Notes: generated by a model from the letters alone, not told the origin. DNA of 64,000 nt from JAAZKI01 sp012799905 (GCA_050949415.1 JBMNFR010000002.1:186001-250000); one strand, 5' to 3'; positions 1 to 9,667 are shown, counted from the first letter of the stretch. Program-made: numbers and translations.

Positions 1-1778
1 TAGGGCACTATATGACCACGGGCACCACGCCATACTACCTGAATTTCGAACGTTGGTTCGATACGCCCCGACTGCTGGGCTTGGCTTCCAGATTCAACGA
101 ATACCTGACTTTGGCAAGTTCATATCCCAGGCGTTCCGCCGCCGAAATCGCCGTGATTGCCGACCCGATGAGCCTGGGCGTGGGAACGGAGTTCAGCTAC
201 GTCCGCCGCATCATGCCGCCAATGCAGAGTTCACTGGAATACAACCGAACCTTAGAATGGCATCACCTCGCAGCACCATACGATTTCCTGTTGCTGGACG
301 ATTTGCTGGAAGCAAAGGACCTGAATCGCTACAAAGTGATCATCTTTGCGGCCAATTATGCAATCTCAACCAAACAACGCCAGCTGGTGGAGCAGCTATT
401 GAAACAAAACCAGCGTACCTTGGTCTGGCTGTACGCTCCGGGAATCTACAACCATCAGGATGGAGAATTCCAATACGGCGCCCAGCATGCCGCCATCAGT
501 GGCTTCCAGCTGGAAATGAGCGACAAAATACACGATTTAGCCATCAAGCTCCGCGACGGCAGCGAGGCGGGATTCTTCACCAGGGAAATCTACGGCGGCA
601 TCACACTGCCCGACAAGCCATTCATCCTGCGACGGGAAACATTCCGCCCCCGCCTAAGCGTCATGCCTGAACCTGGAGTGGAGATTTTCGGGCACTACCT
701 GGAAGACGGGAAGCCAGCCGCTGCCAAGCGTGTACAAAAAACACACACTGACATTTTCTGGGGCTCCGCTGCCCTCAACAAGGAAGTGCTTACTGATATT
801 CTCAGAGAAGCCGGCGTGCATTTGTACAGCGACAAACCCGCAGTTGTCTATGCCAACCGCAATTTCCTCTCCCTGCATACTCCCACTGCCGGCACACGAC
901 CCTTGAAGTTGCCCAGCAAGGCGGAAATCATCTACGATTTGTACAATGAGAAAATTTTGGCTGAGAACACCGATAGTCTGGAATTGGAAATGCCTGTCAA
1001 TAGTACCTGCCTAGTATATTTTGGCGACAAGGCGAGTTTTCTGGAACGTCAAGCCAAAGTGCGTCAGGATTTGGCAGACCGCAATGGTGCGCTTCAGGCG
1101 GCAAAGCCTCAATTTGCTTACGCCCCTGCCCCTCCGCCCATGCGCGGCAAGGTGGCGAAAACCGATATTGAACATAGTCCGGACAATAGCGGCTTCATCC
1201 GGCATTGGCGCTTCTTGGGTCCCTTCCCAAATACTGAAAAAGAACCACGAGGCTGGGACGTCGACCACTTCCAGGGCGAAACTGCCAGCATCCAAGACTT
1301 TGCCAAAACCTACTCCGCAGTCTTCGACACCACTGGCGCCAACCGGGAAAGGGAAGCCATCGCCTGGTTCAATGGCGAAAAAAAGAAGAAAAGCCTAGAG
1401 CTGAAGTGGATTCCGGTGGAATTCTCCACTGGCACGGTGCGAGCATTGTATGAGGAAATAGAACTGCCCTTCTCTGATTGCATCACCTACTATCTGGCTT
1501 GCTATGTCAGTTCAGACACCACCAGAGAGGCATTGCTTACCGTGGGCAGCGATGACGGTGAAAAATGCTGGTTCAATGGCAAGCAGGTTACCAGCTTCTT
1601 TGCTTCTTCCCGGAGAATGCTCCCTGACAGCGAAAAGGCTGTAGTAACCCTGACCCCAGGCAGGAATCTTATCCTCCTGAAAGTCACTCAGGGTGGCGGC
1701 GGGGTGGGACACGCCGTGCGTTTCCTAGACCCCAAAACACAAAAACCTGTCCGCAATCTCCACATAACCTTAGAATGA
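1..1778 (+). CDS. Glycosidase-like protein with C-terminal jelly-roll, 5' end outside window
   Basis: The reading frame is open to the first base, so the ATG at 12 is probably internal and the gene starts upstream. The visible 588 residues look like the back half of a large beta-galactosidase-type or related glycoside hydrolase. First comes a Rossmann-like stretch (about residues 40-280) resembling the trimerisation/GATase-like domain of those enzymes. The last 200 residues form a galactose-binding-like jelly-roll with the phrases 'GSDDGEKCWFNG' and 'LILLKVTQGGGG', typical of lectin-like tails in Lentisphaerae and Planctomycetes glycosidases. No catalytic residues are in view, so substrate cannot be named. 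The domain reading is inference from recalled family patterns. Confidence 0.6.
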   Translation, partial: GHYMTTGTTPYYLNFERWFDTPRLLGLASRFNEYLTLASSYPRRSAAEIAVIADPMSLGVGTEFSYVRRIMPPMQSSLEYNRTLEWHHLAAPYDFLLLDDLLEAKDLNRYKVIIFAANYAISTKQRQLVEQLLKQNQRTLVWLYAPGIYNHQDGEFQYGAQHAAISGFQLEMSDKIHDLAIKLRDGSEAGFFTREIYGGITLPDKPFILRRETFRPRLSVMPEPGVEIFGHYLEDGKPAAAKRVQKTHTDIFWGSAALNKEVLTDILREAGVHLYSDKPAVVYANRNFLSLHTPTAGTRPLKLPSKAEIIYDLYNEKILAENTDSLELEMPVNSTCLVYFGDKASFLERQAKVRQDLADRNGALQAAKPQFAYAPAPPPMRGKVAKTDIEHSPDNSGFIRHWRFLGPFPNTEKEPRGWDVDHFQGETASIQDFAKTYSAVFDTTGANREREAIAWFNGEKKKKSLELKWIPVEFSTGTVRALYEEIELPFSDCITYYLACYVSSDTTREALLTVGSDDGEKCWFNGKQVTSFFASSRRMLPDSEKAVVTLTPGRNLILLKVTQGGGGVGHAVRFLDPKTQKPVRNLHITLE

Positions 1779-1918
1779 CTGAGGGTGGGCTACCCGTCCA
1801 TAACCTATTTTTAACCACGGGTGGACACGGGGGGACATGTTTTTTTTATAGGGCTATTGCTTGGGCGGATGAGATTGCACGCGAGTCGGCTTCTGAAATT
1901 CAACAAAGGAATGGAATC

Positions 1919-2848
1919 ATGATTCAAACCGTTACCGGCCCAAGAGAGCCGCATGAGTCCGGAGATACCCTAATCCATGAACACATCGTCTGCGTGTCAC
2001 CGACGTTTTCCCGCGTCTTCGGAGAGGCGTGGTTTCCGCGCGAAAAAGTCATCGAAGCCGCCGCCGCCCAACTGCAACGACTGAAGGACAAATATCACGT
2101 CGGGCTATTCGTGGATGCCACTCCGCCGTGCCTCGGCCGGGACGTCCGTCTGCTTGAAGCCATTTCGCAACGCTCCGGCGTCTGCATCGTCGCCTCCTCC
2201 GGGATGTATTTTTATCCGGAATTCGGGCTGGACCGCCTGCCGCCAGAACTCTTTGCAGACTATTTCGCCGCCGAATGTGCTGACGGGATCGAAGGCACTT
2301 CAATCCGCCCTGGCATCCTCAAGTGTGCGGCAGAGGGCAACGCTTCGCTTGTCGGGGTGGAAGTCATGGGTCGGGTACAGAAACTGACCGGGCTGCCGCT
2401 CTTCGCCCACTCACGCGCCTCTCAGGAGACCGGCTGTGCCATGCTCGACATCTTCGAACGCTGCGGCGCGAACCTTGACCGGATCGTGATCGGTCACGCC
2501 GGAGATTCCGGGACTGCGGACTATGCGCGTAAACTGCTGCAACGCGGCTGCCTGGTCTCCATCGACCGGTTGTTTCGCGGAGGTACTGAACGCAAAGCCG
2601 CGATTCTGGCGGAATTGATCGCCGAAGGATATGAAGACCGTCTCTTCCTTTCACACGATTTCACCTGTTATCCGATTAAGGCCTGCGAAAAGGCGCATTC
2701 TCAACAGAATCCAGCGGAATTAGACGGACTTTGCTGCATATACGACGAAGTACTCCCCGTCTTGCGCAACCATGGCGTAACAGAAATGCAAATTCGCAAA
2801 TTGCTGCAAGACAATCCGCGGCGCCTGCTTCATAACCACTTGCAATAG
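1919..2848 (+). CDS. Phosphotriesterase-family metal-dependent hydrolase
   Basis: A 309-residue amidohydrolase-fold protein of the phosphotriesterase/PTE-like lactonase family, probably cytoplasmic. The start at 1919 is preferred over the longer frame from 1775 because AAAGGA lies 8 bases upstream and the protein then begins 'MIQTVTGP', the usual family opening. The binuclear metal site looks complete: H20 and H22 (HEH), the bridging Lys K135 in 'GILKCA', H164 (FAHS), H193 (GHAGDS) and D247 (SHDF). Members hydrolyse phosphotriesters, lactones or sugar lactones; the substrate is not evident here. It lies 140 bp after the glycosidase-like gene and is convergent with the glycyl-radical operon, so a role in sugar catabolism is plausible but inferred. 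Confidence 0.85.
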   Translation: MIQTVTGPREPHESGDTLIHEHIVCVSPTFSRVFGEAWFPREKVIEAAAAQLQRLKDKYHVGLFVDATPPCLGRDVRLLEAISQRSGVCIVASSGMYFYPEFGLDRLPPELFADYFAAECADGIEGTSIRPGILKCAAEGNASLVGVEVMGRVQKLTGLPLFAHSRASQETGCAMLDIFERCGANLDRIVIGHAGDSGTADYARKLLQRGCLVSIDRLFRGGTERKAAILAELIAEGYEDRLFLSHDFTCYPIKACEKAHSQQNPAELDGLCCIYDEVLPVLRNHGVTEMQIRKLLQDNPRRLLHNHLQ

Positions 2849-2933
2849 AAATTCAAATGAATATCAAGGCGATTGTCTTCGACGACCGCCACAACAGAAA
2901 TCAATCAGCTGCTGATGCAATTCTACTCACGGT

Positions 2934-5129
2934 TTATTCGATGATGCTTTCCGCCCGGCGGATATACATATCCTGCTCGGATTTTGCCATTTCCGTAAAT
3001 CGGACGTTCCAGCCGCAGACCCGAATCTGCAATCCACTGTATTTTTCCGGATTCTTTTGAGCTTCCTTGAGTTTGGCGGCGTCGAAAATATTGAAATGAA
3101 TCGCGACCCCATTGCCGGCGAAATAGACCCTGAGCAGCTGCCGCCACGCAGCCAGTCCATCCGACCCTTTGACAGAACTGGGGTGCATCATCACGTCCAG
3201 CGGAAAATCGCCGGGGAAGGAAGCTGCGTCAATCGCCAAAGCAGACCGAAGCAGTGCAGTGACGCCGTTGACGTCAGCCCCCATGGCGGGCGAGGCGTTC
3301 TTGGACATTTCTTCGCCAGCAAAACGACCATCCGGCGTGGCGCCTGTTTTAGCGCCCTGATGGATGAATTGCTTGGCGCAATGAACGGTTGATTCCCAGA
3401 CGCCGCCGCGACTGTTCGGACGGCCGTTGACGCGATTCCCGAGTGTCCTGGAAAGCATCTGAACAAACCGGTCCACCTCAGGAATGCCGTTGCCATAACG
3501 CTTTCGGAAAGAGAGAATTTTGCGATGCAGTTCTTCGTGTCCTTCCCAGTTCGCATTCAGGGCAGCGGCCATTTTTTCCAGGGAAATTTCCTCTTTCTTA
3601 TACACCAGTTCCTCAATAACGGAAAGGGCGTCGATTGCCGACCCGAACCCCGTCGTGAGCAGGGAGGAGTTGTTGTAGTCGCAACCGTCATCGAATGCGT
3701 CCCGCCCTGTCCGCAAGCTGTTCGGAATAGTGGGCGAAAAGACGTTGGCGGGATTGAAGGAGGCGAGGTGCGCCTCGAAGTCATTGACCACCATGATATT
3801 GGCTTCAATTATCCAGTCAAGCTCCTGGATGTAGAGCCGATAGAACTCATCGAAGGAGTTCAGTTCATTCAATGGCGGCACTGGGACGCCGACAGGCTTT
3901 CCGGTCTGCTTATCAATGCCGTTGTTGAAGATCAGTTCAAAGGGCTTCAACATATTCAGATGGCCGACGCCCGTCGTGTTAGTATGGACTCTCCCGCGGC
4001 AGCCAAATTCATAGCAGCCCCGAATTAGGCAGGTGCGTGCATCTTCTTCCGTATAGCCATGAGAGGTCATAATATGCCGTATTCCCTCTTCTCCGACCAG
4101 CACAATGCTCTGATTTTGGTCACGAATCAGCGCGGTGACCTTGTCGATGAATTCATCCGGCGTGTTTGCGGCGATTTTAATCTGAATCTTCGGAGTCGGC
4201 AGATGCAGTTTTGCCGCCTCTTCCAGAATAAAATGCGTCAGATGATTGACTTGAGTGGAACCATCCGCCCGGGTGCCGCCCAGATAGCCCGGCTGCCCCC
4301 AGTAGTTGTCGATAGAGCCCCACTGCATGAAAAAGTGGTCAAACATTTCCCGCATTTGCGCATCAGTGAATGTGCCATCTTTCAAATCTCGATCATAAAA
4401 CGGGGTCAGCAGCCAGTCTAAATTACCCAAGGAACGCACCTGAAGGTGATCCATGTGTTCGCTGAACATGAAATAGAGATAAATGGCCTGGAGCGCGTCA
4501 AAGAAATTCTGCGGCGGCCCGTCATGCAGTCTTTGCAAGGATGCGGCGACAAAATGACAGCGTGCGTTGTCGTGCACTTGCGCACGTTCGATAAATCGCT
4601 TGAGCATCCGCAGCATGGCTTCATATGTAATCCGGATGCCCTCAAAATAGGCCTCTTTGGCGGCGTCCAGGGTGCCGGCTGCGCGATGTTTTTCCCGCCA
4701 TTCCATGGCATTGCGGAGCAGCCCGGGGAAGCCCAGCCGGAAGACCTCATCCCATTCAGGTACCGAATGGTCAAAATCAATCCAAATATTGGAGGCTCCG
4801 GACTGATTCAGCAGCCCCCACAATTCGCGCTGCTGCAAGGGAATCCGTTTCCGGAGTTCCGCCAGCAGCGGCGACATCGGACAAGGACGGCGCTTCCAGC
4901 AGGCAAAAGCCGGGAAAAAGTCATGCGGGTCTACCTCAATCTGAAGATTTTCAGTTAGAAATTCAAACGCTCGGGCTTTGATAATCGGCGCCGGAGCATC
5001 CAATTCAGCGAAACGCATGATCTCCTTAGCGGCGGTATCCTGATCGATTCCAGTGCAGGGGTCGAATTGAGGCGCCCGAAATTTCTTCCAGAGATACTCT
5101 TCATCCTGAGCGTAAGTTCCAAAAATCAT
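2934..5129 (-). CDS. Glycyl-radical enzyme (pyruvate formate-lyase-like)
   Basis: A full-length 731-residue glycyl radical enzyme, normal size for the dehydratase/lyase branch. The thiyl-radical cysteine is C372 in 'RGCYEFG', with E374 in the C-x-E arrangement seen in glycerol dehydratase-like enzymes. The radical-bearing glycine is G706 in 'RVCGWNVRF' near the C-terminus. GGAAGAG just upstream of the ATG is a good ribosome site. It is the last gene of a leftward unit, after its activase (92 bp gap) and a truncated paralogue. Such enzymes work only under anoxia. The reaction is not assignable from these motifs, since dehydratase, C-C lyase and C-N lyase families share them. Confidence 0.88.
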   Translation of the reverse strand: MIFGTYAQDEEYLWKKFRAPQFDPCTGIDQDTAAKEIMRFAELDAPAPIIKARAFEFLTENLQIEVDPHDFFPAFACWKRRPCPMSPLLAELRKRIPLQQRELWGLLNQSGASNIWIDFDHSVPEWDEVFRLGFPGLLRNAMEWREKHRAAGTLDAAKEAYFEGIRITYEAMLRMLKRFIERAQVHDNARCHFVAASLQRLHDGPPQNFFDALQAIYLYFMFSEHMDHLQVRSLGNLDWLLTPFYDRDLKDGTFTDAQMREMFDHFFMQWGSIDNYWGQPGYLGGTRADGSTQVNHLTHFILEEAAKLHLPTPKIQIKIAANTPDEFIDKVTALIRDQNQSIVLVGEEGIRHIMTSHGYTEEDARTCLIRGCYEFGCRGRVHTNTTGVGHLNMLKPFELIFNNGIDKQTGKPVGVPVPPLNELNSFDEFYRLYIQELDWIIEANIMVVNDFEAHLASFNPANVFSPTIPNSLRTGRDAFDDGCDYNNSSLLTTGFGSAIDALSVIEELVYKKEEISLEKMAAALNANWEGHEELHRKILSFRKRYGNGIPEVDRFVQMLSRTLGNRVNGRPNSRGGVWESTVHCAKQFIHQGAKTGATPDGRFAGEEMSKNASPAMGADVNGVTALLRSALAIDAASFPGDFPLDVMMHPSSVKGSDGLAAWRQLLRVYFAGNGVAIHFNIFDAAKLKEAQKNPEKYSGLQIRVCGWNVRFTEMAKSEQDMYIRRAESIIE

Positions 5130-5220
5130 TTTTCTCTTCCTGTTTTACGATTGGACTTCAGAGGCTCCCCTAGGCGGCGGTAAACGGGCTATGATGGGAT
5201 GACTGTGCTTGCTTCTCCCT

Positions 5221-6123
5221 TTAATCTAATGAATTGATAACTTTTTTCACCCCGCAGGAACGGAGAATTTCCGCAGCACGCTCCAGCGTCTCAGCATCCG
5301 GCGACGGAACGTCAGGCATGGTATCCGGGTGGCCTACTGCCCGAAACTTGGAACGCGCCAACGAGTGATACGCCAGAAGACGTATTGCAGAGATGTTTTT
5401 GAATGGCGCCAGAAATTTTCCGGCTGCTTGCAAGTCGGTCGGCGCCATATTCTGTTCCGGCGCCAGCATCATCCGGATTTCAATATTTTTCCCGGTGGCG
5501 TCAAGTTTTTTCAGATTTTCCAGAATCAATTCGTTTCCGCAGCCGTTCAAGCGACGATGTTTTTCAGTATCAGCGCATTTGAAATCGTAAAGAAACAGAT
5601 CGGTATACGGCAGAACACTTTCAAAAGCAGACCACGAGACATTGCCGCAGGTATCGACCGCGCCATGAATACCTTCATCCTTCATTTTTTTCAGCAGTTC
5701 CGCGCAGAATCCGCTCTGTAGCAGGGGTTCTCCGCCGGAAAGAGTGATGCCGCCGCCGTTGCCGTAGAAAATCCGGTCTTCAAGCAGTCTTGCTGCCGCT
5801 TCATTCACGGTGATAGTTCGACCAAAAAGCTCCAATGCGCCAGAAGGACACGCCTCGGTGCATTGTCCACAGGCTTTGCATGCCTGGCGGTCAAACTCAT
5901 GAACGCCATTGATGGTCTTATGGCAGGAACAGACTTTGGCACATTCGCCGCAGCAAGTGCATTTCGGATAGTGAATCGCCAATTCCGGCTGTGGGAAACG
6001 GCTTTCCGGATTGTGGCACCAGATGCAGCGCAGCGAACAGCCTTTCAGGAACAGCGTGGTTCGAATCCCCGGACCATCATGCACGGCAAAACGTTTGATA
6101 TCTATATAGCGGGCTTCGGTCAC
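5221..6123 (-). CDS. Glycyl-radical enzyme activating protein (radical SAM)
   Basis: A 300-residue radical-SAM activase of the PflA type that installs the glycyl radical on the neighbouring enzyme. The SAM-binding [4Fe-4S] motif is C29-x3-C33-x2-C36. A ferredoxin-like insert (about residues 50-100) carries two further Cys clusters, 'CTCCGECAKVC' and 'CKACGQCTEAC'. The two extra clusters are typical of activases for dehydratase-type and choline/arylacetate lyase glycyl-radical enzymes rather than classical PflA. The start is GTG at 6123 with AGGAGA upstream. It sits between two glycyl-radical enzyme genes, 18 bp after the upstream one. Confidence 0.9.
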   Translation of the reverse strand: MTEARYIDIKRFAVHDGPGIRTTLFLKGCSLRCIWCHNPESRFPQPELAIHYPKCTCCGECAKVCSCHKTINGVHEFDRQACKACGQCTEACPSGALELFGRTITVNEAAARLLEDRIFYGNGGGITLSGGEPLLQSGFCAELLKKMKDEGIHGAVDTCGNVSWSAFESVLPYTDLFLYDFKCADTEKHRRLNGCGNELILENLKKLDATGKNIEIRMMLAPEQNMAPTDLQAAGKFLAPFKNISAIRLLAYHSLARSKFRAVGHPDTMPDVPSPDAETLERAAEILRSCGVKKVINSLD

Positions 6124-6141
6124 TTCTGCCTATCTCCTGCT

Positions 6142-7434
6142 TTAAGCAATTGCTTCCGCCTGGCGAATGAAAGTTTCCTGCGCTGCTGAATCCAAATCGG
6201 TGAAGCGGACATTCCAGCCGCAGACGCGAACCTGAAGATTCTCATATTTTTCCGGATGGCTCTGGGCATCGCGCAGGACTGCGGCGTCAAAGATATTGAA
6301 CTGGATTCCGCTGCCGCCATGAGCGATGAAAGTACGGATGAGTGAAACCAGGATTTGCACCCCATCATCGCCTCGAACTGCGGAGGGATGAAGCATGATG
6401 TCCAGACAGGTGCCGCAGGGGAACTGCCGCATATCGACTTTCAGGACGGAATTCATCAATGCGGTAATTCCGTTCCGGTCCATGCCAATGACCGCATCCA
6501 TATTTTTGGACATCGGTTCGCCCGCAAGGCGTCCAGAAGGCAGCGCACCAATCATTTTTCCCCGTTCAACAACCAATTGTCCATAGAGCGACGGGAAAAA
6601 AGAGCCGCCGCGACCATTGGGGAGATTGAAAAGGAGCTGGGAGACAAAAGAAGCGATTTCGACTGCAAGCGCATCGACCCGCGGATCATTATTCCCCCAT
6701 TTTGCGTGGTTCCGCAATACCGTCGCGCGCAGTTTTTCATGTCCTTCCCAGTTGTCTTTCAGAATCTGGCGCAATTCCGGCAGGGTGCAGAGTTTCTGCT
6801 CATACACCAGAAAACGAACTGCTTCGAGCGAATCGACCGCATCAGCCAGGTAAGAGCAGACGCATCCGGTAGTATTGTACAACGCCCCGGCATCGGAAAT
6901 ATCGCGGGCTTTTTCCAGGCAGGAATCAAAAGTTCCGGAAAGCAGCGGCACGGGATTGACATATTTCCACGCCAGATCGCAAAGAGTCTGTTTCTCCTGC
7001 ATGAGCGTACTGATTTTGCGGATTTGCTCCAGATAGCCGATTTTGAAATCCTCAAATGTAGCGTAATCCTTGCCGGAATTGATCACGCTGAGCAGAGGAA
7101 TGGGCAAATAAATATGGGTGGAACCGGAACAGGAGATTTCCTTGCCTGCCACAGCCGGCTCATAACAGCCGATTGGCACGAAATTTGCGGCATCCTCCGG
7201 TGTCCGGCCATGCCGGATCAGCCCTGCAACGACGACATCGTAATTGAGCGAAACGATAGCGGTTCGACCATCACGAATGCAACGGGCGTACAGCTCGGCG
7301 AAATCCTGCGGCATATCCTCCCGAACCAGCACGGAGAGTTTCGGATCAACCGTATTCATTTCATAATACGTTTCCATTCCCAGATAGGAAAATTCATGGT
7401 TCTTCCGGTGTTTGGGAAAAAGATAAAGTTTCAC
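6142..7434 (-). pseudogene. Second glycyl-radical enzyme, N-terminal part missing
   Basis: The C-terminal 430 residues of a second pyruvate formate-lyase-like enzyme, with C90/E92 in 'IGCYEPA' and glycine G406 in 'RVCGWNVRF'. Compared with the 731-residue neighbour, about 290-300 residues are missing ahead of 'METYYEMNT'. The frame continues only nine codons upstream of the GTG at 7434 before a stop, in sequence unrelated to the family. The gene was therefore cut by a rearrangement whose other side is the repeat and ISL3-rich segment at 7.44-9.03 kb. Catalytic residues remain, but without the N-terminal half of the barrel it is unlikely to work. The intact original probably led the operon. 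Confidence 0.8.
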
Positions 7435-7486
7435 TCTCTGCCGTGGCTTAGAGGGGCATCAAGAAGCGGTCGGAGTTCTCCGCCGT

Positions 7487-7598
7487 ACTTTGGAAATGCC
7501 CTTCCGGCAAGGGCTTTCACGGCATAAACGGTTTCCCCCCGCTTCGCGGTTCCCCCCATTTATACGTGAAAGCCCTTGCCTCCGGCCCTTTCCAAAGT
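7487..7598. repeat. Large interrupted palindrome next to the truncated gene
   Basis: An inverted repeat whose arms match at ACTTTGGAAA (7487-7496 with 7589-7598) and at CAAGGGCTTTCACG (7508-7521 with 7565-7578). The loop is C- and G-rich and itself contains a small GCTTCGC-type hairpin. It lies at the junction between the broken glycyl-radical gene and the ISL3 transposase. It may be an element end, a terminator-like structure or a separate palindromic repeat. Confidence 0.7.
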
Positions 7599-7612
7599 GC
7601 AACATCGTCAAG

Positions 7613-7659
7613 ATTGGCTTCTGAAAGAAAATGAAAACATTTCCTTTCAGAAGGCCAAT
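7613..7659. repeat. Near-perfect hairpin upstream of ISL3 transposase
   Basis: ATTGGCTTCTGAAAG (7613-7627) faces CTTTCAGAAGGCCAAT (7644-7659), with AAATG/CATTT pairing extending the stem. This gives one of the strongest hairpins in the window. No T-run follows on either strand, so it is not a simple terminator. It may control read-through into the transposase or be part of the element's left side. Confidence 0.7.
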
Positions 7660-7751
7660 CATGACTTTACCGGCGAGAAAAAAACTTTGAAGCTGGCCGT
7701 CGTCAGCCCTATGTTATGTGTTATCGCTTAACCCTTAACATGGAGGTTTAC

Positions 7752-9002
7752 ATGACGACGACCAGCTCAATCTACCATAATCAAAAAATCAGGGGTTTCA
7801 ACCACGTCTCCACGAAATTCATAGGAGACACCAACTACACAAGAATCGAACGCAAGGAGCACAGCTGCCCGAACTGCCGCTCCCGCGATGTCAAGCCCTA
7901 CCATGCCCGCGACCGCCAGATCCGCGGCCAAGGCATAGGCCCCAACAAGCTCATCCTCGAAGTTGCAGTCCATCGGATCTATTGCCGGAAGTGCGGGAGT
8001 CGCTCCTATGAAAATCTGGAATTCCTCCCCCACCCCAAGAGTCGCATTACCCGCTCCCTGGCCCGTACCATCCTTGAACTGCGAAGGGAAATGAGCCTGA
8101 GCGCCATCTCCAGGTACTACGGCCTGGACTGGGATACAGTCAAGAATTTGGAGAAAGACTGGCTGACCAGGAAATACCGTCGGATTCGCATGTCTGATGT
8201 CCGCATCATCGGCATCGACGAGATTCACGTCGGGCATGAATGGGTTGATGGCAAGAGGCGGCAAAAGTACATGACCGTGGTTCGGGACATGGAAAGCGGG
8301 GCGGTGCTGTTCACCGGCGACGGCAAGGGCAGCGAGGCATTGACTCCCTTCAATGCCCGGATCAACCGGTTCAGGGCCAACATCGAGGCGGTCTGCATGG
8401 ACATGAGCAATGCCTACGCCAAGTGGGTGAGGGACAACCTTCTCAATGCGACGGTGGTCTATGACCACTTCCACGTCATTCAGCTGATGAACCAGAAGCT
8501 GGACCAGGTACGCAGGAAAGTCCAGGGCATGATGGAGGAGGAAGCTCACCAGCGGCTGAAGGGGAAGCGCTGGCTGCTCCTGCACAAGGCAGACAACCTC
8601 ACGGATGACGAAAGGCTCGAGGTGGAGGAGCTCCGGCATGTCTCCCAGGACCTCCATGACGCCTGGACGATGAAGGAGTACCTGATCAAAATCTATCAAT
8701 TGGCCGATGACGAGAACGAGGCGCGGCAGCTGCTGGCTACATGGGCAGGCGTTTGCCGGCGCATGGACATCCCCGAGCTGAATACGATGGGAAGGACCGT
8801 TGAAAGGCATTTGGATGGAATCTGCGCCTACTGGAAGTTTGACCGGTTGACCAACGCAGCCTCCGAGGGGTTCAACAACAAGATACGGCACCTGATTGCA
8901 CAAGCCTACGGATATCGTGACTATGAGTACTTAAAACTGAAAGTTTATGAATTGCCGTCAATGGTGCTAACCAAGAGAATGCTGAGTTCCTGCTCAAAAT
9001 GA
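7752..9002 (+). CDS. ISL3-family transposase
   Basis: A 416-residue DDE transposase. The start at 7752 is chosen over the in-frame ATG at 7716 because GGAGG lies 5 bases upstream. An N-terminal zinc-finger pair ('CPNCRSRD', 'YCRKCGSRS') precedes an HTH region and the DDE core, opening with 'IIGIDEIHVGH'. The family signature 'FHVIQLMNQ' follows, and the C-terminus has 'EGFNNKIRHLIAQAYGYRD'. Length and motifs fit an intact ISL3 enzyme. Its intactness contrasts with the missing left terminal repeat, so it may act only on other copies. Confidence 0.92.
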   Translation: MTTTSSIYHNQKIRGFNHVSTKFIGDTNYTRIERKEHSCPNCRSRDVKPYHARDRQIRGQGIGPNKLILEVAVHRIYCRKCGSRSYENLEFLPHPKSRITRSLARTILELRREMSLSAISRYYGLDWDTVKNLEKDWLTRKYRRIRMSDVRIIGIDEIHVGHEWVDGKRRQKYMTVVRDMESGAVLFTGDGKGSEALTPFNARINRFRANIEAVCMDMSNAYAKWVRDNLLNATVVYDHFHVIQLMNQKLDQVRRKVQGMMEEEAHQRLKGKRWLLLHKADNLTDDERLEVEELRHVSQDLHDAWTMKEYLIKIYQLADDENEARQLLATWAGVCRRMDIPELNTMGRTVERHLDGICAYWKFDRLTNAASEGFNNKIRHLIAQAYGYRDYEYLKLKVYELPSMVLTKRMLSSCSK

Positions 9003-9032
9003 CCATGTTTTTTCGCAAAACCCGGAAGAGCC

Positions 9033-9330
9033 GAGAATTGTACCAGCCCCGCAATGTCCCAGGAGCCCATGTCGGTTCAACCGCCGCCAGCAGGTAGTCG
9101 TTCAACGCTTTGCCCTTTTGAGCCAAACGGCGTTTATCCGAATCAGTTAGTTCCAGTCGGGCTTTCCCCGTTAGCTCCGTCAAATGTTTCTCGTAGATAC
9201 GGAGCTTTTCAGACTGATAATCACACATTTTCTGCAGATTGACAAGAATCGTCCGCAAGTTTCCGTTTTTGACATCACGCATGAAAGCGTTCAACTGTAT
9301 TGTCGTCTCGTTCACTCGTCTGCTGTTCAT
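9033..9330 (-). pseudogene. N-terminal fragment of integrase-type IS transposase
   Basis: About 99 residues starting at ATG 9330 (AGGAG upstream) and running to 'APGTLRGWYNS', where the right end of the ISL3 element begins. It is clearly related to the broken copy at 12.7-13.7 kb, sharing 'KRRLAQ', 'EPT-APGT' and 'GW'. In that copy a helix-turn-helix and the start of an rve-type catalytic region follow. Here everything after the first domain is gone. Both copies share GGAATAAAAACACC upstream, probably the element's end sequence. Confidence 0.75.
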
Positions 9331-9357
9331 ATCGTAATTGCTCCTTTTAACAAGCAA

Positions 9358-9604
9358 GGCTTACATGCTATCGCGCAGATAATATACTGCTGAATAAAGC
9401 AGATTACGAGTACAAAATGAATTTCCCGACAACTCAAGGAATAAAAACACCCCCCACGAAAAAACGAGTCATCAACAAGGATGAGCCAATACTTTTGAAA
9501 TTGGCTCATATATATGTTCAGAATAAAAAAACAAGGGCCGAAATGATATTTCTTCTCATTTTTGTAAATGCGGAAAAATCCTTCCGTTCCTGGCGTAAAA
9601 AGTC
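9358..9604. other. Non-coding stretch: IS end remnant
   Basis: I see no gene here. At about 9439-9459 it carries the GGAATAAAAACACC sequence also found near 13.76 kb upstream of the related integrase copy, followed by AT-rich sequence up to the copper-ATPase promoter. Confidence 0.5.
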
Positions 9605-9632
9605 TTGACTTTTTCCGAAAACACAGTATGAT
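9605..9632 (+). promoter_or_regulatory. Sigma-70-like promoter of the copper-ATPase unit
   Basis: TTGACT (9605-9610), a 16-base spacer and TATGAT (9627-9632), placed 35 bp before the small Cys-rich protein gene. No clear CueR- or CsoR-type operator was recognised, so metal regulation cannot be shown from sequence. Confidence 0.6.
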
Positions 9633-9667
9633 AATGCGGTAATCCGAATCAGAAAGCGAGGCGCCGC

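Larger units (their letters stand above)
7613..9032 (+). mobile_element. ISL3-family insertion sequence (right end clear, left end not found)
   Basis: The right terminal repeat ends at 9032. Read inward on the minus strand it begins GGCTCTTCCGGGTTTTGC, matching the GGCTCTT start usual for ISL3-family ends. It lies inside an integrase-type gene whose reading frame is cut exactly there. No matching GGCTCTT end exists between 7435 and 7752, so the left boundary is uncertain (7613 is a placeholder) and the left end was probably lost in the rearrangement that truncated the glycyl-radical gene. Confidence 0.6.

Noticed and set aside
1775..1918. N-terminal extension of the phosphotriesterase-like gene from ATG 1775
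   Set aside because: The ATG at 1919 has a proper ribosome site and matches the family start; the extension reads as non-coding sequence.
2857..3060. 67-codon frame after the phosphotriesterase-like gene
   Set aside because: Mostly antisense to the glycyl-radical gene, with no ribosome site.
6355..7527. 390-codon plus-strand frame across the glycyl-radical pseudogene
   Set aside because: Antisense to an unambiguous glycyl-radical sequence; no independent support.
7435..7751. Left terminal repeat of the ISL3 element
   Set aside because: GGCTTAGAGGGGC near 7445 shares only the first four bases with the right end, and no target duplication matches.
7767..8903. 378-codon open frame on the minus strand opposite the ISL3 transposase
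   Set aside because: It is the antisense shadow of a well-recognised transposase; no ribosome site or protein-like domain was seen.
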